Notes under the pieces: model-generated
Databases searched by the model: none
Seen by the model: only the letters and a program-made list of their open reading frames with translations
What the model was told of the DNA's origin: nothing
Assembly: GCF_000226095.1 (NCBI RefSeq)
Contig: NC_016473.1
Span: forward strand, 1,054,001 to 1,118,000
Direction of reading: 5' to 3'
Length of the DNA: 64,000 nt
Source of the DNA: Thermothelomyces thermophilus ATCC 42464
Lineage: Eukaryota > Ascomycota > Sordariomycetes > Sordariales > Chaetomiaceae
Made by a program: the position numbers and the translations under genes
Shown: positions 57,352-64,000 of the stretch, one piece after another
Layout of the letters: the number at the start of each line of letters is the position of its first letter
How positions within the stretch are numbered: position 1 is the stretch's first letter

Positions 57352-58424
57352 ATGGCAAGCAAGCTGACCCCCTTCCTCACGCGGACGGTCGCCCGGACGG
57401 CGAGCCGGGTAGCGCGGCCAATGGCGCTGCCGACCCGCGCGTTCTCGCTCTCGGCGAGGAACCAGAGCGACACCCTCATGGTGGTGAGTGGTCGCGGCCC
57501 GCCCGCCGCAGAGGCAGCCCGAGGAGGCATTTCGAGATGGCGAGAGAGCAAGGAACCCAGCTGATATCAGATGTCCGTCACGTACCGCAAAAATCGCAGC
57601 ACCGCAACACCCCCGACAACAACCCCGACATCCCCTTCAAGTTCACCGAGCAAAACGAGCGCATCATCGCCGAGATCCTCAAGCGCTACCCGCCGCAGTA
57701 CAAGAAGGCGGCCGTGATGCCGCTGCTCGACCTGGGCCAGCGCCAGCACGGCTTCACCAGCATCAGCGTCATGAACGAGGTGGCCCGCATCCTCGAGATG
57801 CCGCCGATGCGCGTCTATGAGGTGGCCACGTTCTACACCATGTACAACCGCACCCCCGTCGGCAAGTTCCACGTCCAGGCCTGCACAACGGTAATCCCCC
57901 CCCCCTTTTTTTTTCTTTTTTTTCTTTCTTTTTTTTTCGTCCTTTTTTCCCCTTCTTCCTTTTCCCCTCCCTCCCCACTTCCTCCTTACCTACCTTCATT
58001 CTATCATGTCTCGCCCGGGTCGTTAGCCGAGGGCTCAGAGGGCTAACCAAGACGGTTAAAATTACAGACGCCGTGCCAGCTGGGCGGGTGCGGCAGCGAC
58101 GCCATCGTGCAGGCGATCAAGGAGCACCTGGGCATCAAGCAGGGCGAGACGACCAAGGACGGGCTCTTCACCTTCACCGAGGTCGAGTGCCTGGGCGCCT
58201 GCGTCAACGCGCCCATGGTGCAGATCAATGATGACTACTACGAGGACCTGACGCCCGAGACCATCAAGTCGCTGCTTACGGCCCTCAAGGAGAGTGTGAC
58301 GGACGTGAGCAAGGCGCCCAAGCCGGGCCCGCAGAGCGGGAGGAAGACGTGCGAGAACAGCGCGGGCATCACGAGCCTGACGAGCGAGCCCTGGGGGATC
58401 GAGAAGACGAGGGACGATTTGTAG
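57352..58424 (+). CDS. nuo-24: NADH:ubiquinone oxidoreductase 24 kDa subunit (NDUFV2 homologue)
   Basis: A subunit of the NADH-dehydrogenase module of mitochondrial complex I, carrying the N1a [2Fe-2S] cluster. Three exons: 57352-57483, 57600-57890, 58068-58424, all phase 0, 259 aa. The N-terminal 35 residues ([20 protein letters not shown]) form a typical Arg/Ser-rich mitochondrial presequence. The thioredoxin-like domain begins at [14 protein letters not shown]. Cluster ligands are C139 and C144 (ACTTTPCQLGG, split by intron 2) and C182 and C186 ([11 protein letters not shown]). [16 protein letters not shown] is highly conserved. The protein ends [10 protein letters not shown]. The start was chosen at the ATG preceding the presequence, with CAGCC ahead of it. 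Confidence 0.95.
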
Positions 58425-58902
58425 ACTAACCGATCCATTCTAGGTGGCCGATGGGAGTGGGAAAGGGGTGAGGGGGGTGGGTGATGGACGGATGTACAAA
58501 ATCAAGAGTCATCTGTGTGTATTGACAACAAAATAAAGAAAAAGAAGCCTTACAACTTTCCGTTGGGTGTGCAGTGATGAACATGACGGGTCTTTTCACA
58601 CGACGGCCCGAATTCAAGACTTATTTAATATTCCGGGGCTAACTCTCTCGGTAGTACACAAAATAAAAGGAAAACAGGTTGCTGTTCCCTGGCGATGGAC
58701 GAGACGCCGCCCCCCAAACTCCCCGTCCTCAGTTGCATTTCGCATAGCAAATCAAAAGCCCTTCGGCCGCCAACGTCCGCGTAGCCATATTAATCAACGT
58801 ACTTATCCCGCCAAACACGCATAGTCGGTCATTTAGAAGAGGGAAAAAAAAAGCCGGGGCCCAAAAATCTCTGCTGACCGCGCGCGCGAGGAGCTTTTTT
58901 TT
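58425..58902. other. Convergent intergenic spacer
   Basis: 478 bp between the 24 kDa subunit stop and the kelch gene stop. It has an A-rich signal (AATAAAGAAAAAGAAG, near 58531), a possible polyadenylation region. No gene is seen. Confidence 0.5.
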
Positions 58903-60657
58903 TCAGTCCAGTCGTAGGATCCAGCCGTCGCCAAGCCGGCGGTTCCGCTCGTCGAGGCCGCCAAACACGACGATGCCGTTCTCCTCGAGCTCGCCCATGG
59001 GTGCGGTGGCGATCCAGCCCCTGGGCCCGGGACCGTCAGCCGAGGCGTCGTCCTCGTCGTCGTGCGGGCCCAGCTGGACCCTCGTCCACGTGCCCTCGCC
59101 GCTCTTCCTGCCGACGACCGAGAGGGCCGTGTCGGCCACGCTGGCGAGCGACATGTCCTCGGGCGGCACCTGAAAGGCCCAGACGTCATCCCAGAACCGC
59201 CCGGCGGCCGCGTGGCCCACGCCCGACGCCTCGCGCTCGCCGAACACCAGCACGAGGTACTCGCGCCCGCCGCCGACCGTGACGGCCTCGAGCCCGGCCA
59301 CGCTCCTACTGCCGGGCCAGCGCGCTCCCGTACCCGCCTCCTCGTCGTCGTAGCCGACGTCCTCCTTGCCGAAGAGCAGGCTCTTCCACCCGCCGCGGGC
59401 GCACAGCACCGCCTCGCCGCGGCTGACCTGGTCGTCGAAGACGTCGACGCCGAGCTCCAGGAAGTCGAGCTGGCCGCCCTCCTGCGACGCGCCGTTGAAG
59501 CCGCCGAAGCGGTACAGCCGGCCGCGGCTGATGGCCAGGGCGGCGCCGCCGCGGGGGGCGCCCGGGGCGTCGGGCAGCCGCTGCCACACGCGAGAGCGCA
59601 CGTCGAAGGCCCAGACATCGGAGGCGCGCTCCGTGGGCGCGCCGGGCGCGGACGGCGCCAGGCAGCCGCCGTGGATGATGAAGGTGCCGTACCCGTCGTC
59701 CTCGGGGTCCGTGGCGCGCTCCGCCAGCACGCCCACCACGGGCCGCTGCGGGGTGCCGAGCGTGCGCTCGGCCTCGGCCGAGGTGCCGAGGGCCCAGTCC
59801 CGCCATGCTTCCGTCTTGTTGTTGTTGCTGTGGGAGTGGGCCGGGGGCTTGGCGGAGAAGGTGTCGGGCTTTGGGGTGGCAGCGGCTGAGTGGTAGCTCC
59901 GCGGGGCCGGACGCGGGATGTCCGGGAGGTTGGCGGCGGCTGGCCGGGGGTCGAGGAAGGACCAGAGGTGGGTGCGCGTGTCGAACACCCAGACGCGGCC
60001 GCCTTCGTCGAGCGGGGTCATGTCGGGGCCCCCGCGGCCGCCGAAGAGGAAGATGCGGTGGCCGATCACGGCGGTCGCGTGCCCGACGCGCGGAGGTGGG
60101 ACGTCCGGGAGGTCGGGGCGCGAAGCGGGAGAGATGATGCTGTCGCCGCTGCCGCCGCCGTCGCCGCCCAGACCGGCCTCGGGGGATGGAGTGGTGAGCG
60201 GGACTTCCGAGAGCTCCTTGTCGTCGGGGGTCCCGGTCCCGGCTCCGGCCCCGGCTCCCTTGGCCGGCTCTTCTCCGTCCGCGGCCTCGGGCTCGGGCTC
60301 TTTCACAATAGGAATGACGGGCTTCTCGGCGCCGGGGCGAGCTGCGGGCTTGGCAGGTTTGGCCTCGATGGCGTAGTAGTCGGCCTGGGCGCCGCTCGAG
60401 GGCAGCGTGATGGCGTGCATGTCGTTGTCGACCGGGCGCCGGGGCTCGACCTCGCCGCCGAAAATGTAGAGTGTGCCGCCGACGATGTCAGCCGAATGGG
60501 ACGACCGGGGAAGCGGGGGGATCTGGAGCTTCTCCCAAGTCCCCTTCATGGCGCTGCTCCTGCCATGCCCGCCTAGCGAGGGCATGGAAGGTATCGACTC
60601 TTCCAGTGAGTGGAACATCTCGGTTATGCGGCGCTTGAGCAGCTTGAACGAGTGCAT
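58903..60657 (-). CDS. Kelch-repeat protein, 584 aa
   Basis: A single-exon protein with kelch motifs that would form a beta-propeller for protein interaction. Visible blades are SADIVGGTLYIFGGEVEP (about residues 55-72), HATAVIGHRIFLFGGRGGPD (about 190-210), GAALAISRGRLYRFGGFNG (about 368-388), EYLVLVFGE (about 455-470) and NGIVVFGGLDERNRRLGDGW near the C-terminus. Between blades 1 and 2 lies a disordered Pro/Ala/Glu-rich insert (about residues 95-185). The N-terminus (MHSFKLLKRRITEMFHSLEE) is basic and amphipathic, not a clear signal peptide. Fungal relatives are mostly uncharacterised; I assign no function beyond the fold. It is in tandem with the ceramidase gene. Confidence 0.82.
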   Translation of the reverse strand: MHSFKLLKRRITEMFHSLEESIPSMPSLGGHGRSSAMKGTWEKLQIPPLPRSSHSADIVGGTLYIFGGEVEPRRPVDNDMHAITLPSSGAQADYYAIEAKPAKPAARPGAEKPVIPIVKEPEPEAADGEEPAKGAGAGAGTGTPDDKELSEVPLTTPSPEAGLGGDGGGSGDSIISPASRPDLPDVPPPRVGHATAVIGHRIFLFGGRGGPDMTPLDEGGRVWVFDTRTHLWSFLDPRPAAANLPDIPRPAPRSYHSAAATPKPDTFSAKPPAHSHSNNNKTEAWRDWALGTSAEAERTLGTPQRPVVGVLAERATDPEDDGYGTFIIHGGCLAPSAPGAPTERASDVWAFDVRSRVWQRLPDAPGAPRGGAALAISRGRLYRFGGFNGASQEGGQLDFLELGVDVFDDQVSRGEAVLCARGGWKSLLFGKEDVGYDDEEAGTGARWPGSRSVAGLEAVTVGGGREYLVLVFGEREASGVGHAAAGRFWDDVWAFQVPPEDMSLASVADTALSVVGRKSGEGTWTRVQLGPHDDEDDASADGPGPRGWIATAPMGELEENGIVVFGGLDERNRRLGDGWILRLD

Positions 60658-61448
60658 AATGGACCTGGCAGCGGGTTCGTTGCAAGTTTTCTAAGCGAGA
60701 TCAGTGGATTTGCAGACCCTTGATCCACTTTTTTTTTCTTTTTTTTTGGTTTACGTCGAGAAGAAACGACGAGAGGAGGGGCGGGGAGGAGCTGCTGGAG
60801 CCTGTGTTCCCCTCGGTTCTCTTCCCTCTTTTATGGTATTCGATATACAACTAGGATGAATTTTTTTTAAAAAAAACGACAGGTCATGGAAGAAAGGAAG
60901 AAACAACGGCTCGAATCGAAGCCGAAAAAAGGAATATGTGGCTCAAGTTCCCTGCGCTGCAGTTGGCGATGGATTCGAGCGTGAGCGGGCTGTGTAGAAG
61001 AGGAGAGAGGCAGGGCAACCGGGGCGTTCCGGGAAGCTCAGCTGTTGCGTCATGGGTGGGGTAGCTCCTTCGAGCTCTATGCAAATCGAACGAGAACAAC
61101 ATGGAAAACACAGGAATGGAAATTCCGTACTGTGCAGGCCCGCTCGGATGCATGCGCTGGTCCGTCAGCTTACACAGTAGGTTCATCCGATGCTTTTCAT
61201 CGAAAGTACGTACTTCACTAGTCGCTGGTTGCTGCTACTATCCCATTTGTTCAATTGCTCCTCAAAACATCTCAATCTCAGATGCTTACACTAGTCCATG
61301 TGTTCATGTGTCCTCGTCCAACGTCCTATTGATCCGTTCCTCAGATACGAATAAAGGAAAAAGACCAGAACGCCCGACGAGATATCCGTGTCCTCCCTCT
61401 CCTGTACCCAACAAGTGATGCGCCCCCGCCTACAATAATCCAGACGCC
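60658..61448. other. Intergenic region between two minus-strand genes
   Basis: 791 bp containing the kelch gene promoter and the ceramidase 3' end. T-rich and A-rich runs lie at 60730-60750 and 60860-60880, next to the kelch start. No gene is seen. Confidence 0.5.
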
Positions 61449-63920
61449 TTACAACAGAGTGAACGGTGAACTGACGCCCTCAAACGCCTCGGTGTCTCCT
61501 CCCAGGCTCTTCGCGTCCCCGTAATACCTAAGCCGATAGACTCCCGGCTCGGCCCAATCCTCGGGCTCCCACGCAATCTCGACCTCGCTGGTCCCGAGGA
61601 TCTCGCTCGTCCTCCGCCAGTGGAACGTCAGCGCCCAGTCGCCATCGTCCCTGACCCTCTCCCAGACGGACTGACTGCCCTCCCTCAGCAGACTCAACTT
61701 CTCCACGGCCGCAAACGTCCCCTCGAGACGCAGGTTGTTCCTCGGGTTAGCGCCCACAAACACGGCGCGCACCGGCGGGTCCCCTCTGCGGTAGACCCGC
61801 TCCACGTCCGCCGTCACCTGGCCGAACGACTTGAACATGGGCGCCCTGTCCACCACGACGGGCGAGATGAAGGACAACGACCGCTCCGAGTTGTCCGGCG
61901 GGAACAGGCCGACATCCTCGTGCGACGGGGGCGCCGGCGCGCCATCGCCCAGGTAGTGCAGGAGCGACAGCGTCACGTTGATGTAGGCGGCGAGCGTGTG
62001 CGGGCCGTACAGCGTCGAGGCGCCCTCGTACCGCTGGATGGCATACTCCTCCTCGGTCGTGATGTAGTGCGTGTAGCTGTTGGCGGGCCCGCCAATGACC
62101 ACGACGGGGGAGGCGGCGGAGCTGCTGCTAGACTGCCCGCGGGGCTCGTCAGCAAAGAGCTTCGCGGAAGCGTCTCTGACCGCGTCCTTCCATCGCCTGC
62201 CGGCCATGGTGGTCGCCTCGCCCGGGCTGACGATGATGACGAGCTGCCCGACGCGGAAGGCCTGTACGTCGACGACATTCGGCGTCCAATCGTAGGGTTT
62301 GTGTAGCTCGCCCACATCGAGGAGGATGGGCTTGGGGGCATGGCATGCTCGCTGCGCGGGGGTCGCGTCTTTCAGGAGGCGCGAGACGACTTTCCAAACC
62401 GGTGACGTTGTGTTTTCATTGCCATTGTGCTGCGTAAAGTCAAACGCTCCCGGGCCGTCCGAGGTTCCGGCTGCGAACGAGTACCCGAGCGCGGCAGGGC
62501 AGGTGCGGGCTTCGGAGCCATTGGGGAGAGCAAAGGAGAAGCCGGACATGTTGTGGAAGGTGTGGAATGACTTGACGGTGCCGCCTCGCACCGGCGTCGG
62601 ATCGCGCTGCAGCTTGTCGTAGAGGGCTTTAGCAGGCTCGAACTGCCGCTTCCCAATCTCGAAGCATGAGCTCGCCCCGTTGTCTTGGACCCGGAAGAAG
62701 GGGCCCCGGCCATGGCAAGCTTGTGACTTGCCATCGCTGCAAGTGCTGTTCTCGAAGCTGCACATTTGCCCGGAGCCGTCTTCGCACCAGGCGCCGAGGA
62801 CGTTTGGGCTGGTGTCGCCGACGTTGGCCTGCGAAAAGCCGGCCACGAAGTCTTCGGCTGCCGCAGGGTCCCCTCGGGCGCTCCTCTCAAACAGATAGGC
62901 GGCCACTCCCTTGTTGTCGCCCGCGATCAGAGTGTTGTTGCCCAGCAGCGAGGTCCCGTGGGTCGGGAACCAGGTCAGGACGCCAATGTTCTTCCCATCC
63001 GAGGCCCGCTGGAACTTGAGCAGGGTCAAGTCCTTCTCGACCGAGCCATCGTCGTCGGCACTCGTGTTGTACTTAGCGCGCTCCCGCTCTGGGTTGGCAA
63101 GATAAGCAAACAAGCTGCGGTTGATGTTGGCGCCGTAGACCTTGGTGGTGCCAACGCTCAGGTACCCTGGTTGGAGGCTCTCGTGCGCACGGCGAATCGA
63201 GAGCAGGGCACCGTCGACAATTGCACGGTATCCTTGGTGGTCAAAGCCCTTGCTGGTAATCTGGGGGAGCAAGTAGTTCAGCCACCCGGCGGGCCCCGCA
63301 TGCGAGTGAGTACCCGTTACGGCAACGTTGTGATGGCTGTAGACGGCGTAAGACGGCCCAAGCTTCTTGAGGCCGTTGATGATGCCGTATCGTATAGCCG
63401 TATCCCCCGACTGCGTGTCCAGCACCAAGTAGACAAATCGATCCTCGGGCCTATCGATGCTCCCGACAATGAACGCCCGCGAGTAAAGTCGTTGCCGTAA
63501 GCCGGTGCCGACCTGCTTGGGATCTGCGTAGCCCATCAGGTTGACCTCAACCACAGGGCCTGTGATGTCGGCCTTCCCGACTCCAACGAGATATCGGTCC
63601 CCGAAAGACGAGGTCGCCTCGTCTTGGTCCGACGCACGTAACAACGGGGTCGTCCATCGAGGCGAAAACGCCTCGTATACCAGGCGAATGAAGATGAGGT
63701 GAAGGAGTATCGCAGCGCAATAGTAAAACACTCGGCGATATCGTTGCCTACTACCGCTGCTTGTCGTGGTGTTCTCCCGTTTTTCTACTTGATGCTGCTG
63801 ACTTGGGCGAGTATCGGGCGGGCCGTTCCTGAATTCGGGTCGCCTGGGAGTGTCGCCCTTTCCAGTCTCCGCTTCTGCGAAGGGTAGCGAAGGCACTGCC
63901 TGTTCTGGTTGTTCTCCCAT
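61449..63920 (-). CDS. Neutral/alkaline ceramidase, membrane-anchored
   Basis: Hydrolyses ceramide to sphingosine and fatty acid. A single 823-codon exon. Residues 1-60 are a polar cytosolic tail, residues about 62-84 (RVFYYCAAILLHLIFIRLVY) a signal-anchor, and the remainder would face the ER/Golgi lumen or outside. The ceramidase domain starts at YLVGVGKADITGPVVEVNLM. Zinc-site and active-site motifs are SHHNVAVTGTHSHAGPAGWL, WFPTHGTSLLGNNTLIAGDN and NVGDTSPNVLGAWC, which holds the catalytic serine. The C-terminal immunoglobulin-like domain (from about residue 690) is complete and ends GVSSPFTLL. Length and order match fungal neutral ceramidases. A signal-anchor instead of a cleaved signal peptide is read from hydrophobicity only. 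Confidence 0.92.
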   Translation of the reverse strand: MGEQPEQAVPSLPFAEAETGKGDTPRRPEFRNGPPDTRPSQQHQVEKRENTTTSSGSRQRYRRVFYYCAAILLHLIFIRLVYEAFSPRWTTPLLRASDQDEATSSFGDRYLVGVGKADITGPVVEVNLMGYADPKQVGTGLRQRLYSRAFIVGSIDRPEDRFVYLVLDTQSGDTAIRYGIINGLKKLGPSYAVYSHHNVAVTGTHSHAGPAGWLNYLLPQITSKGFDHQGYRAIVDGALLSIRRAHESLQPGYLSVGTTKVYGANINRSLFAYLANPERERAKYNTSADDDGSVEKDLTLLKFQRASDGKNIGVLTWFPTHGTSLLGNNTLIAGDNKGVAAYLFERSARGDPAAAEDFVAGFSQANVGDTSPNVLGAWCEDGSGQMCSFENSTCSDGKSQACHGRGPFFRVQDNGASSCFEIGKRQFEPAKALYDKLQRDPTPVRGGTVKSFHTFHNMSGFSFALPNGSEARTCPAALGYSFAAGTSDGPGAFDFTQHNGNENTTSPVWKVVSRLLKDATPAQRACHAPKPILLDVGELHKPYDWTPNVVDVQAFRVGQLVIIVSPGEATTMAGRRWKDAVRDASAKLFADEPRGQSSSSSAASPVVVIGGPANSYTHYITTEEEYAIQRYEGASTLYGPHTLAAYINVTLSLLHYLGDGAPAPPSHEDVGLFPPDNSERSLSFISPVVVDRAPMFKSFGQVTADVERVYRRGDPPVRAVFVGANPRNNLRLEGTFAAVEKLSLLREGSQSVWERVRDDGDWALTFHWRRTSEILGTSEVEIAWEPEDWAEPGVYRLRYYGDAKSLGGDTEAFEGVSSPFTLL

Positions 63921-64000
63921 GGCGGAAAGTGGAACTGGCAGTGGCAGAACACTACGAATGGAGACGAAGGGAATAATAGTTGTTCTAGGTTATATCTAGG

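Noticed and set aside
58833-60576. Long open frames on both strands across the kelch gene
   Set aside because: Only the 584-codon minus-strand frame has kelch motifs; the others are Arg/Ala/Gly-rich shadows.

Overview
This window looks like nuclear DNA of a filamentous ascomycete, most likely a Sordariales species of the Chaetomiaceae (a Thermothelomyces/Myceliophthora-like thermophile). The genes are GC-rich with short introns of fungal type (GTRNGT donors, CTAAC/CTGAC branch sites, YAG acceptors). The proteins are fungal (Atg7, Imp3, Fta4, an AA9 polysaccharide monooxygenase). One 14.5 kb AT-rich block carries the transition-only damage expected of repeat-induced point mutation (RIP). The genus is a guess from the AA9 protein sequence; the class level is firmer.

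Layout. 0-15.6 kb is a housekeeping-rich left arm: HEM2 (-), a low-complexity protein with a 5'UTR intron (+), a tyrosine phosphatase-like protein (-), IMP3 in eight exons (-), the mitochondrial ribosomal protein bS18m (+), a CIA84-like mitochondrial protein (-) and the kinetochore subunit FTA4 (+). 17-24 kb holds an ArfGAP/UBA protein and a LaeA-like methyltransferase, both on the minus strand and both rebuilt here with micro-exons (17, 20 and 12 nt). 24-27.9 kb is gene-poor. 27,919-42,402 is a fossil Copia retrotransposon on the minus strand. A fossil Gypsy retrotransposon on the plus strand (30,488-37,985) is inserted inside it. Both have paired LTRs, target-site duplications and dense transition mutations. 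42.6-50 kb returns to normal genes: a PLP-dependent decarboxylase (+), a UPF0390-type small basic protein (-), ATG7 (-) and a dCMP deaminase (+). 51.6-64 kb carries a 64-residue single-pass membrane protein (-), a 704 bp TIR element with TA duplication, an AA9 monooxygenase (-), the 24 kDa subunit of complex I (+), a kelch protein (-) and a neutral ceramidase (-).

How the genes relate. There is no operon or obvious biosynthetic cluster. Several genes serve the mitochondrion (bS18m, the CIA84-like complex I assembly factor, the 24 kDa complex I subunit, and HEM2 in haem synthesis). Divergent pairs with short shared promoters are IMP3/bS18m (433 bp), CIA84-like/FTA4 (529 bp), ATG7/dCMP deaminase (857 bp) and AA9/24 kDa subunit (1.5 kb). 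All exon boundaries were placed by hand from splice signals, reading phase and family similarity, without transcript data. I did not find a clearly new biological system. The least explained items are the micro-exons and a gene-like stretch at 28.6-29.3 kb lying antisense to the Copia fossil next to its 3' LTR.
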